Of a stretch of DNA of 19,566 nt, positions 7,852 to 13,903 are shown in pieces. Under the pieces are notes generated by a model. That model saw nothing but the letters and a program-made list of their open reading frames with translations, was not told the origin of the DNA and did no database searches. Positions within the stretch are counted from its first letter, which is position 1; the number at the start of each line of letters is the position of its first letter. Made by a program: the position numbers and the translations under genes. The DNA comes from an uncultured Cardiobacterium sp. (GTDB lineage: Bacteria > Pseudomonadota > Gammaproteobacteria > Cardiobacteriales > Cardiobacteriaceae). Location: contig NZ_CALIZP010000073.1 in the NCBI RefSeq assembly GCF_938028825.1, forward strand, positions 1-19,566, written 5' to 3'.

Positions 7852-8532
7852 TCAGGATTTCGCCGGAGCATCTGAAGGTGGTATCCCGTCCTGCCCTGCC
7901 GGAGCAGGCGGCGGTGGAGGCGGTGGCGGGGCGGCCTGCTCTTCCTGTTTCAGCACGTCGGCGGCATCGGCCGCATTCGGCGGCACGATGGGCTTGCTAC
8001 CGCGCAGGATTTTGCCGTCTTCGGCGCTGATTTCCGCGAAATAGCGCCCGCCGTCGGCCGCGAGCAGTTTGATTTCATACACCAGCCCTTTGCGGCGGCC
8101 TTCGAGTTCGGCATCCACCACTTTCGCGCTGACTTCTCTTTCTGCGGTTTCAATCGCCTGTTCCAGTTTGACGGGGGCGTAGCGCGGCATGTTTTTTTCG
8201 TACTCGCTTTCGCGCTTGATGACGTCGCCGCTTACCGCGTCGATGCGGTATTCGTATTCCTGCTTGTCGTCGCGCAGGTCGATGTCATAGACGGGGCGGC
8301 CCTGCGCCAATTCGAGTTCGAGGGTGTCGGCCCGGGCGCCGCTTTCTTTTTCGGCGATGGCAACGGCTTGGGCGGCGCTGATCTTGCTCTGTTGCAATGC
8401 CTGGAAAACGCCGTGGTGCGGACCGTGCGGGCCGGGGCCGCGATGTTCGCGGCCGTCATGGTCTTTCGCCGCCGCCGCGCCGCCGGCAAGCAGCAGGGCA
8501 AGACCGAGGGGCGCCAGGATGTGTTTTTTCAT
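7852..8532 (-). CDS. Secreted tandem PepSY-domain protein with His-rich and Pro-rich ends
   Basis: The product is 226 residues. A signal peptide covers residues 1 to about 22 (KKHILAPLGLALLLAGGAAAA). A short charged stretch rich in His, Gly and Asp (KDHDGREHRGPGPHGPHHG, residues 23-41) could bind metal. Two PepSY repeats follow: about 50-108 (ISAAQAVAIAEKESG... VYDIDLRD... YEYRIDAVSGDVI) and about 120-178 (VKLEQAIETAEREVS... VYEIKLLAADGGRYFAEISAEDGKIL). The C-terminus is Pro-rich with a run of eight Pro. PepSY proteins are periplasmic and are thought to inhibit proteases or to work with envelope signalling; the exact role is unknown. AAGGAG lies 8 bases before the ATG. It is the last gene of a unit that begins with the small secreted protein 23 bases upstream, and the unit's promoter carries an OmpR-family direct repeat. 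Confidence 0.9.
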   Translation of the reverse strand: MKKHILAPLGLALLLAGGAAAAKDHDGREHRGPGPHGPHHGVFQALQQSKISAAQAVAIAEKESGARADTLELELAQGRPVYDIDLRDDKQEYEYRIDAVSGDVIKRESEYEKNMPRYAPVKLEQAIETAEREVSAKVVDAELEGRRKGLVYEIKLLAADGGRYFAEISAEDGKILRGSKPIVPPNAADAADVLKQEEQAAPPPPPPPPAPAGQDGIPPSDAPAKS

Positions 8533-8555
8533 GGTATGTCTCCTTGGGTTTGGGT

Positions 8556-8720
8556 TCAGGGTTGGGCGTCGCGCGGCACTTTGTCGTCGGCGGCTACGGC
8601 TTGCGCAGCGCCGGTTCCGCTTTGTACGAGCGCCTGCTGCTCATCGTGGTGAGCGGCGTGAGCGAGGCTGCCGCTGGTCAGGACGGCAAGGCTGAGGGTG
8701 GCGAGGAAGGTTTTGTTCAT
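8556..8720 (-). CDS. 54-residue secreted small protein upstream of the PepSY gene
   Basis: This gene is easy to miss because of its size. It reads from ATG at 8720 to TGA at 8556-8558. The product begins MNKTFLATLSLAVLTSGSLAHA, a textbook signal peptide with cleavage after AHA, and leaves a 32-residue mature peptide starting AHHDEQQALVQSG and ending with DDKVPRDAQP. GGAGAG stands about 8 bases before the ATG. The stop lies 23 bases before the PepSY start, so the two are co-transcribed. I do not recognise the mature sequence. Small secreted or periplasmic partners are common beside PepSY genes, and a regulatory or binding-partner role is an inference. The clean signal peptide, ribosome site and spacing make it a real gene. 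Confidence 0.78.
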   Translation of the reverse strand: MNKTFLATLSLAVLTSGSLAHAAHHDEQQALVQSGTGAAQAVAADDKVPRDAQP

Positions 8721-8773
8721 ATGGTTCTCTCTCCGCTTGTGAATAAAAGGATGGCTATGGAATTTTCTTTCAT
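8717..8773 (-). CDS. Possible 18-residue leader peptide overlapping the small secreted protein gene
   Basis: The frame reads MKENSIAILLFTSGERTI. Its TGA stop (8719-8717) overlaps the next ATG (8720-8718) in an ATGA arrangement typical of translational coupling. AGGAGG stands 14 bases upstream of the ATG and GAGAG about 9 bases upstream. It lies inside the untranslated leader of the PepSY operon. The composition is unremarkable, so it could be chance; the overlap and the purine-rich upstream stretch are the only support. Confidence 0.35.
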   Translation of the reverse strand: MKENSIAILLFTSGERTI

Positions 8774-8806
8774 CGACAGGTCTCTCACCTCCTGCCGATG
8801 GCGCGC

Positions 8807-8839
8807 ATTGTAGGGGGCGATTCTTAGGGGAAAATTAGG
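8807..8839 (-). promoter_or_regulatory. Promoter of the PepSY operon with a PmrA/QseB-like direct repeat
   Basis: On the minus strand CCTAAT-TTTCC-CCTAAG (8839-8823) forms two direct half-sites 11 bases apart, one helical turn, as bound by OmpR-family regulators. It differs from the PmrA/QseB pattern (YTTAAK-N5-YTTAAK) by a single T-to-C change in each half. Ten bases downstream is a -10, TACAAT (8812-8807). The box therefore covers the -35 position, as expected for an activator replacing a poor -35. The predicted start near 8800 gives a leader of about 80 bases before the secreted small protein, which contains an imperfect hairpin at about 8771-8798. Confidence 0.55.
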
Positions 8840-8955
8840 GCGGTCATGCGGCAGCGGCGCGGTGTGTCGGGGTGGATTATTGGAAGATACACGCAAAATC
8901 ACGGCGGCAATCTGCAAAAAACACTGCATTTTGTGGAGTTTGCGTGGACTTGTGT

Positions 8956-9000
8956 TTACATTCTGTAAGAAAGTGATAATGTGCGCCTGATTTTTATCAA
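8956..9000 (+). promoter_or_regulatory. dcuC upstream region: -10 element, palindrome and FNR-like box
   Basis: TTACA-TTC-TGTAA (8956-8968) is a perfect palindrome, followed by a -10-like GATAAT (8975-8980). CTGAT-TTTT-ATCAA (8987-9000) matches the FNR consensus TTGAT-N4-ATCAA at nine of ten fixed positions. E. coli dcuC is induced by FNR without oxygen. Here the FNR-like box would overlap the transcript start if the -10 is right, a position suited to repression, so either the true promoter differs or the control does. The AAGG ribosome site at 9006-9009 follows. Confidence 0.45.
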
Positions 9001-9015
9001 CCTGAAAGGTGCATC

Positions 9016-10440
9016 ATGGGCTTAATTATCGGTTTTCTCACCATTTTTCTAGTGGGCTTTCTCATCATTCGTGGCTATAACGCCAAAGGCGTGCTCTTTG
9101 TCGCCGGTGTGGCATTGATGTTGTTTGCCGTGGCTTTCCTCGGCAAACCCATCGGTGGCGAGAAGGCAACGGGGCTGTTTTTCGTCGATATCAGCAACCT
9201 CATCTACAACCTGATGGCAAACCGGGGCGGCGGCCTGGGTCTGCTCATCATGGTGCTCATCGGTTTCTCCGCCTACATGTCGCATATCGGCGCGAACGAC
9301 ACCGTCATCCGCGTTCTCTCGCACCCGCTCGGCTACATCCGCTCGCCGTATGTACTGATGATCGGCGGCTTCTTCATCGGCAGCCTGCTCTCGTTCGCCA
9401 TTTCTTCGGCAACCGCGCTCGGCGCCTTCCTCATGGCGACCCTCTTCCCCATCCTCACCAGCCTCGGCATCTCCCGCCCCAGCGCGGCGGCCGTCTGCGC
9501 CACCACGGCGATGATGACCCTCGCCCCGACCGCGCCGGATGTGGTGCTCGCCGCCGAACAGGCGCACATCTCGGTGAAAGACTACGCCTTCACCTACATG
9601 ATCCCGATGAGCGTGCTCGCCATCGTCGCCACCGCTGCCGCCCATTTCTTCTGGCAACCCTTCTGCGACCGCCGCGAGGGACTCGTCAGCCAAAGCAGCG
9701 GCGAACGCATCAACATGGATCTCTCCACCCTGAAAAAGGCACCGGCGTTTTACATGCTGCTGCCCTTCCTGCCGATTGCCGGGATGCTGATTTTCGACGG
9801 CAAATTTGAAATCGGCGGCAAGGTCATGCCGGAAATGACACTCGGCGCGGTGGTCGTGCTCACCCTCATCATCAGCCTCACCATCGAATACATCCGCAGC
9901 CTCTATCACCGCCTGGCGGGCGAGACGCAAGGCTCCTGCGCGAAAGCGCTTTACGACGGCCTGGAAATCGCCTACCGCGAAATGGGCGCGGCCTTTGCCG
10001 GCGTGGTCATCCTCTTGATTGCCGCCGGTGTCTTCTCGGAAGGCCTGAGCAGCATCGGTTTCGTGAACGACATGATTGCGCTGGTGGAAAAAAGCGGCTC
10101 GGCGGCGACCATCATGATGCTGGCGCTGGTCGGTATTACCCTGCTGGTGGTGGTCGCTTCCGGTTCCGGCAACGCGGCGTTCTATGCCTTCGTGGAAATC
10201 GCGCCGAAACTGGCGGACAAACTTGGCATCAATTCCGCCTACCTCATCCTGCCGATGCAGCAGGCCTCGAACGTCGGCCGCACCCTGTCGCCGGTTTCCG
10301 GCGTCATCGTCGCCGTCAGCGGCGCGGGCAACCTCTCGCCGATGCTGCTGGTCAAGCGCACCTCTGTCCCGACCCTTGCCGCGCTGCTCGTGGTCATCGC
10401 CTACACCCTTATCTTCGTGCCGCTGCATCTGCCGGCGTAA
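9016..10440 (+). CDS. dcuC: Anaerobic C4-dicarboxylate transporter DcuC
   Basis: The product is a 474-residue polytopic inner-membrane carrier. It matches the DcuC family along its whole length (E. coli DcuC has 461). Recognisable conserved stretches are IIRGYNAKGVLFVAG, MVLIGFSAYMSHIGAND, SPYVLMIGGFF, SSATALGAFLMATLFP, CATTAMMTLAPTAPDVVLAAE, AHFFWQPFCDRRE, FYMLLPFLPIAGMLIFDGK, SGNAAFYAFVEIAPKLA and the closing QASNVGRTLSPVSGVIVAVSGAGNLSP plus VKRTSVP. DcuC exchanges or exports succinate and other C4-dicarboxylates during fermentation and fumarate respiration. AAGG 6 bases before the ATG sets the start. It is a single-gene unit, divergent from the PepSY operon and closed by a strong terminator. 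Its coding strand is C-rich at third positions, like prlC and opgH. Confidence 0.96.
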   Translation: MGLIIGFLTIFLVGFLIIRGYNAKGVLFVAGVALMLFAVAFLGKPIGGEKATGLFFVDISNLIYNLMANRGGGLGLLIMVLIGFSAYMSHIGANDTVIRVLSHPLGYIRSPYVLMIGGFFIGSLLSFAISSATALGAFLMATLFPILTSLGISRPSAAAVCATTAMMTLAPTAPDVVLAAEQAHISVKDYAFTYMIPMSVLAIVATAAAHFFWQPFCDRREGLVSQSSGERINMDLSTLKKAPAFYMLLPFLPIAGMLIFDGKFEIGGKVMPEMTLGAVVVLTLIISLTIEYIRSLYHRLAGETQGSCAKALYDGLEIAYREMGAAFAGVVILLIAAGVFSEGLSSIGFVNDMIALVEKSGSAATIMMLALVGITLLVVVASGSGNAAFYAFVEIAPKLADKLGINSAYLILPMQQASNVGRTLSPVSGVIVAVSGAGNLSPMLLVKRTSVPTLAALLVVIAYTLIFVPLHLPA

Positions 10441-10482
10441 TCCGGAAATCCCCCGCGCGAGAAATACCTCCGTCGCTTGCGC

Positions 10483-10514
10483 ACCCTTCCCCCCGCAACG
10501 GGGGAAGGGTTTTT
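10483..10514 (+). terminator. Terminator of dcuC
   Basis: An 11-bp perfect stem (10483-10493 with 10500-10510; ACCCTTCCCCC against GGGGGAAGGGT) closes the loop CGCAAC and runs into T5. It lies 42 bases after the dcuC stop. Confidence 0.92.
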
Positions 10515-10588
10515 CTTTATTTTTGCCGTATGAAGCCGCGCCCGGCGGCAGGGCAGGCTTTTTCAACGCATGGCTTGCAACGCCGCGT

Positions 10589-11065
10589 TTAGTTGTAGGG
10601 TTTGTTGAAGTGCGGCAGGAAGAAGAGGTCAAGCAGGGCGAGGCGGTCGATGGTGATGCGTTCCTGAATGGCGAGGGAGAAAAGGTGGATGGCCATGCTG
10701 ATGTCGGCACGCGAGGCGATTTGCGCACCGAGGATGATGCGGCTGTCGCGGTCATAGACGATTTTCAGGGTAACGTCGTAGTTGTCCGGCATGAAGGCGG
10801 GTTTCTGGCTGTCGTTGACGGCGACGACGGCCGGGTGGTAGCCGTGCTGCGCCGCTTTTTCTGCGGTCAACCCGGTCGGGACCATTTTCAGATCAAAGAT
10901 GTCGATGCCGTTTGAACCCTGCACGCCGCTGCCTTCCAGCGGATGACCGCAGGCGTTGTGCGCGGCGACGATGCCGGAGCGCAGGGCATTGGAGGCGAGG
11001 GCGATGCAGCCGGTGCTGCCGGTCGCATTGTCATGCACGGTGGCGCAGTCGTCGGCGGTCTGCCT
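10589..11065 (-). pseudogene. C-terminal remnant of an NADH oxidase / CoA-disulfide reductase-type flavoprotein
   Basis: The frame is open for 158 codons after a TAG stop. It starts within the FAD-site motif DDCATVHDNATG, continues with IALASNALRSGIVAAHNACG and the dimerisation domain (IFDLKMVPTGLTAEKAA, FMPDNYDVTLKIVYDRDSRIILGAQIAS, AIHLFSLAIQERITID) and ends LFFLPHFNKPYN, where homologues usually run about ten residues longer. The FAD-binding and NADH-binding domains (some 290 residues), including the redox-active Cys, are missing, so it cannot be an active enzyme. The remnant is in frame directly behind the azlD stop codon, so the breakpoint coincides with the azlD 3' end. A standalone ORF from 11038 is visible but has no clear ribosome site. 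Confidence 0.85.
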
Positions 11066-11365
11066 CTATCGCAACCAGTAACCGAGTATCCCGGCCGAGG
11101 CCACGCCGATGAGCACCGTCGGCAGCATGGCGAAGCGGCAGGCGGCGAGCGCGGTCAAAAGAATGGCGATGACCTCGTGCGGCTTGTCGGAGACGAAATA
11201 CGGCGCAATCACCGCAATCAGCACGCAGCCCGGTGCCGCTTCCATCACCGCCGTTGCCCGCTTGCTCAACGTGCGCTTGCGCAGGGCAAAAAAGCCGATG
11301 AGACGGGTGGAATACGTCGCCGTCAGCATGGCGAGGAAGAGCAGGAAAGAATCGAGCGCAATCAT
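11066..11365 (-). CDS. azlD: AzlD-family branched-chain amino acid exporter subunit
   Basis: The product is 99 residues with about four membrane helices: MIALDSFLLFLAMLTATYSTRLIGF, then a conserved polar link LRKRTLSKRATAVMEAAPGCVLIAVIAPYF, then IAILLTALAACRFAMLPTVLIGVASAGILGYWL. This is the small partner of AzlC; the pair exports branched-chain amino acids (and analogues). The start ATG overlaps the azlC stop as ATGA, so the genes are translationally coupled. A longer frame to 11518 exists, but its extra 51 residues are Arg/Gly-rich shadow sequence of azlC. The TAG stop also marks the junction with a decayed flavoprotein remnant. Confidence 0.9.
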   Translation of the reverse strand: MIALDSFLLFLAMLTATYSTRLIGFFALRKRTLSKRATAVMEAAPGCVLIAVIAPYFVSDKPHEVIAILLTALAACRFAMLPTVLIGVASAGILGYWLR

Positions 11366-12087
11366 GCCGCCTCCGCTTCCGCGCCCATCAGCCAGGCGGT
11401 GGTGAGTCCCGCCACTGCGCCCGCCGGGACATACCATGCGCCGCCGAAGACGCGATACACCACGGCGGCGACTATCAGGCTCACCAGCCACGGCAGGGCG
11501 GGTCTGACCCCGCGCCACATGCCGCGAATCAGCACCAGAAACACCGCCGGAAAGGCCATGCCGAAGCCCCAGGCAGCGACATCACCCAGTTTCGGCCCCA
11601 ACACTGCACCGCAGGCAGTAAACGAAACCCAGATTGTGTAGAGAATGAAGCACACCCCCGCGTAATAAGGCAGGTTGAATGCCGCCGACAATCCCTGCGC
11701 CCGCCGCTTCCGTGCCTCCGCCATGCCCATCGCCCAGCTTTCGTCGCACATGAAAAACAGTGCAGGCAGGATTTTTTTCATCGGCAGATGGCGCAGATAC
11801 GGCGCCAGCGCTGCGCCCATCAGGATGTGGCGGGAATTAATCATCAGCGTCATCCCGGCAATCAGCGCGATCGGCAGCGGATGTACCCAGGCGTTGACGG
11901 CGGCGAACTCCGAACCGCCGGCGAAATTCATGCCGGTCATCAAGAGCATTTCCAGCCAGCTCATGCCCTTCTGCCCGCCCTGCATGCCGAGAATCAGGGC
12001 AAACGGCAGGAGACCGATGAGCAGTGGCCCGCTTTCGCGGATGCCACGGACAAATTCCGTGCGAGTCGTAGGGGATAAAGCGTGCAA
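11362..12087 (-). CDS. azlC: AzlC-family branched-chain amino acid exporter subunit (TTG start)
   Basis: The product is 241 residues if translation begins at TTG 12087, which has GGAGG 5 bases upstream. A more distal TTG at 12147 lies inside the preceding marC frame with no ribosome site, and no in-frame ATG precedes the first membrane helix. The AzlC pattern is clear: FVRGIRESGPLLIGLLPFALILG, a GMNFAGGSEFAAV segment, MINSRHILMGAALAPYLR, FFMCDESWAMG and YAGVCFILYTIWVSFTACGAVLG. It is the larger membrane subunit of the AzlCD exporter. The 40-base gap to marC holds a possible promoter of its own, and the stop overlaps azlD. Family certain, substrate inferred from the family. Confidence 0.9.
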   Translation of the reverse strand: MHALSPTTRTEFVRGIRESGPLLIGLLPFALILGMQGGQKGMSWLEMLLMTGMNFAGGSEFAAVNAWVHPLPIALIAGMTLMINSRHILMGAALAPYLRHLPMKKILPALFFMCDESWAMGMAEARKRRAQGLSAAFNLPYYAGVCFILYTIWVSFTACGAVLGPKLGDVAAWGFGMAFPAVFLVLIRGMWRGVRPALPWLVSLIVAAVVYRVFGGAWYVPAGAVAGLTTAWLMGAEAEAA

Positions 12088-12117
12088 AGCGGCCTCCGGA
12101 TAGCAGAAAAGCCGCGT

Positions 12118-12147
12118 ATTGTATGGTTCAGTGGAGAATATGGGCAA
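12118..12147 (-). promoter_or_regulatory. Possible azlCD promoter inside the end of marC
   Basis: On the minus strand TTGCCC (12147-12142) and TACAAT (12123-12118) are 18 bases apart. The predicted start would be about 20 bases before the TTG start codon of azlC. The -35 matches only four of six positions, so this is a weak call. Confidence 0.4.
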
Positions 12148-12721
12148 ACGCGTTCAGCAGCATCTGCACGGAGATACAGATGAGCACCATCCCCATCAGC
12201 CGCTCCATCGCTTTCAGGCCGCGATTGCCGAGAATGCGGTAGAGAAACGGCGAGGCCAGCAGAATCAGTGCCGATATTGCCCAGGCTATAAGCATGGCAG
12301 GCAGGATGTGCCTGGTGATGCTGCCGTGTCCCGCCTGCAACATCAGCGTCGCCAGCAGCGAAGGACCGGCAATCAGCGGCACGGCGAGTGGCACAAGCAG
12401 CGGTTCGCTGTCGCCGTTGTCGTCCTCGCCCATCAGCGAGCCGCCGCGCAGCGGGAAAATCATGCGGATGGCGATAATCATCAGCACCAGCCCGCCGGCA
12501 ATCGCCACCGCTTCGCGCGAGATGCCGAGTGCCCGCAGCATGGCGGGGCCGGCAAAGAGAAAGACCAGCATTACCAGCAGGGCAAGGAGCAGTTCACGCA
12601 GAATGATGCGGCTGCGCCGTGCCTCTTGCACCGGCGCCAGCACGGCAAGGAATACCGGTACGTTGCCGATAGGGTTCATGATGAAAAACAGCGTGATGGC
12701 GGTAGCTGAAATGGTTTCCAT
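12128..12721 (-). CDS. MarC/YhgN-family membrane protein, copy 1
   Basis: The product has 197 residues and about six membrane helices. The MarC signatures are an N-terminal FFIMNPIGNVPVFLAVL, AVAIAGGLVLMIIAIRMIFP in the middle, PLAVPLIAGPSLLATLML, and a C-terminal ERLMGMVLICISVQMLLNAFAHILH. Family members sit in the inner membrane and are of uncertain function; some are annotated as multiple-antibiotic-resistance related or as amino acid exporters. GAGG 7 bases before the ATG supports the start. It is a close paralogue of the next gene upstream, and the two probably arose by tandem duplication. It precedes azlC by 40 bases. Confidence 0.92.
   Translation of the reverse strand: METISATAITLFFIMNPIGNVPVFLAVLAPVQEARRSRIILRELLLALLVMLVFLFAGPAMLRALGISREAVAIAGGLVLMIIAIRMIFPLRGGSLMGEDDNGDSEPLLVPLAVPLIAGPSLLATLMLQAGHGSITRHILPAMLIAWAISALILLASPFLYRILGNRGLKAMERLMGMVLICISVQMLLNAFAHILH
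12443..12514. repeat. 72-bp identical block shared by the two marC copies, copy 1
   Basis: This stretch inside marC copy 1 is identical, base for base, to 13125-13196 in copy 2. It encodes the GLVLMIIAIRMIFPLRG segment. The rest of the two genes diverges more, including at silent positions. Confidence 0.9.
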
Positions 12722-12743
12722 GATTGACCTCGGATAATGAAGA

Positions 12744-12764
12744 AAGCGGCATTGTACGCCGCTT
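12744..12764. other. Hairpin in the 91-bp gap between marC copies
   Basis: AAGCGGC (12744-12750) pairs with GCCGCTT (12758-12764) around a 7-base loop. On the minus strand it is followed by TTTCTTCATT, so it may be a weak terminator for the upstream copy. The loop also carries TACAAT on the minus strand, which could be a -10 for the downstream copy with TTACTG 17 bases upstream. Confidence 0.45.
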
Positions 12765-12812
12765 ACACCATTTCAGTAATTCCGGTTATCCATATGAACA
12801 AAAAGGTAAAAT

Positions 12813-13403
12813 TTAGTGCAGGAAATGGGAGAAGGCGTTCAGCAGCATCTGCACCGAGATGCAGATAAGCACCATGCCCATCAGCCGCTCCATCGCTTTC
12901 AGGCCGCGATTGCCGAAGGCGCGGTATAAAGACGGCGACGCCAGCAGAATCAGCGCCGAGGCTGCCCAGGCGAGCAGCAGCGCGGGCAGCGTGTGCCGCC
13001 ACAAATCCCCCTGTCCCGCGCGCAGCATCAGCGTGGCGAGCAGCGAAGGGCCTGCGAGGAGCGGAATGGCGAGCGGCACGATCAGCGGTTCACCTTCCGT
13101 GTCGTCATCGCCCATCACCGAACTGCCGCGCAGCGGGAAAATCATGCGGATGGCGATAATCATCAGCACCAGCCCGCCGGCAATCGCCACCGCTTCACTG
13201 GAAATGCCGATGGCACGCAGCATGGCGGGGCCGAAGAAGAGGAAGACCAGCATCACCACGAGCGCAATCAGGAGCTCGCGCATGATGATGCGCCGCCGCC
13301 GCTCCTCCCGGATAGGCGCCAGCACGACGAGAAAAACCGGCACATTCCCGAGCGGGTCCATGATAAGGAACAGGGTAATCGCCGTGGCAAGGATGGTTTC
13401 CAT
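12813..13403 (-). CDS. MarC/YhgN-family membrane protein, copy 2
   Basis: From ATG 13403 (GAGG 5 bases upstream) the product has 196 residues. It aligns with its neighbour end to end: FLIMDPLGNVPVFLVVLAPI, EAVAIAGGLVLMIIAIRMIFPLRG, PLAIPLLAGPSLLATLMLRAG and RLMGMVLICISVQMLLNAFSHFLH, at roughly 80 percent identity by eye. About six membrane helices are expected. The open frame runs upstream to 13697, but that extension has no family resemblance and no ribosome site and crosses a cluster of DnaA boxes, so it is rejected. The function is unknown, as for the family. This gene is first in the marC-marC-azlCD series and would be the one affected by anything bound at the DnaA-box cluster 60 bases upstream. 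Confidence 0.92.
   Translation of the reverse strand: METILATAITLFLIMDPLGNVPVFLVVLAPIREERRRRIIMRELLIALVVMLVFLFFGPAMLRAIGISSEAVAIAGGLVLMIIAIRMIFPLRGSSVMGDDDTEGEPLIVPLAIPLLAGPSLLATLMLRAGQGDLWRHTLPALLLAWAASALILLASPSLYRAFGNRGLKAMERLMGMVLICISVQMLLNAFSHFLH
13125..13196. repeat. 72-bp identical block shared by the two marC copies, copy 2
   Basis: Identical to 12443-12514, at an offset of 682 bp. It marks either a recent tandem duplication or gene conversion between the two copies. Confidence 0.9.
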
Positions 13404-13464
13404 AATGACCTCATGAATGCAAAGAAGGGGCGGCATCTTACTATCGAAACCAGCCGCGCCGTAT

Positions 13465-13496
13465 TGTGGATAACTCTGTGCATAACCTGCGGATAA
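13465..13496 (-). promoter_or_regulatory. Cluster of three DnaA boxes
   Basis: Read on the minus strand, TTATCCGCA (13496-13488), TTATGCACA (13485-13477) and TTATCCACA (13473-13465) follow one another in the same orientation, with starts 11 and 12 bases apart. The last two match the DnaA consensus TTATNCACA exactly; the first has one mismatch. Spacing near one helical turn allows cooperative DnaA binding. The cluster lies 62 bases upstream of marC copy 2. Confidence 0.65.
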
Positions 13497-13652
13497 CGGC
13501 GAAAAAACCAATGCCGGCCACGACTTGCGGCGGAAAACATCCTCGCAAACAAAAAATAAAAAATGTTTGGAAACATACGGATACGCTAAGCAATCTGTTA
13601 TACAAACGATTTTTCCGGTTGCAAAAACGCCGTAGCGCACCGGCGCTGGCAT

Positions 13653-13661
13653 TGTGCATAA
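13653..13661 (-). promoter_or_regulatory. Isolated fourth DnaA box
   Basis: TGTGCATAA on the plus strand is TTATGCACA on the minus strand, an exact match to TTATNCACA, in the same orientation as the cluster 157 bases to the left. Confidence 0.55.
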
Positions 13662-13903
13662 CTCGCCAACGGAACGGCTGCCTGCCGGGTGCAACACATG
13701 GGATTAGCAGCCAAGCCTGTTTTTTATGCGGCATCGGCGGCAAGCGGGCCGTGCTCCCGCAGCATTCGGCTCAGCTTCGCATGAGAACCTTCAAAAAGCC
13801 CCTTCCCCGTGGGCAGAACGTGCGGGGTTTGCCGCTTGTTCAACACAAACACCGCCCCAGCCTCACCCGACGGCGGGTAAAGGTTTGCCCGCATGCCATG
13901 GCT

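Larger units (their letters stand above)
13404..13903. other. 500-bp intergenic region with DnaA boxes and an A/T-rich tract
   Basis: I see no convincing gene here; the open frames are short, Arg/Cys-rich and lack ribosome sites. The left part holds three adjacent DnaA-box matches and a fourth 157 bases beyond. Between them is an A-rich stretch (about 13548-13566, AAACAAAAAATAAAAAATG) and a near-consensus box TTATACAAA (13598-13606). The right third (13790-13900) is G/C-rich with several C-runs and a possible 5-bp CCCCG/CGGGG hairpin. No GATC occurs anywhere in the region. Confidence 0.6.

Noticed and set aside
9049..10755. 568-residue minus-strand frame antisense to dcuC
   Set aside because: His/Asp/Arg-rich translation typical of an antisense frame; dcuC is unmistakable on the plus strand.
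11366..11518. Longer azlD start at 11518
   Set aside because: The added 51 residues are Arg/Gly-rich shadow of azlC; the ATGA overlap start at 11365 gives the normal AzlD length.
12786..12794. Possible extra DnaA box TTATCCATA between the marC copies
   Set aside because: One mismatch and isolated; too common by chance to count with the cluster at 13465.
13404..13697. 98-residue N-terminal extension of marC copy 2
   Set aside because: No resemblance to MarC, no ribosome site, and it runs across the DnaA boxes; ATG 13403 with GAGG upstream matches the start of the other copy.
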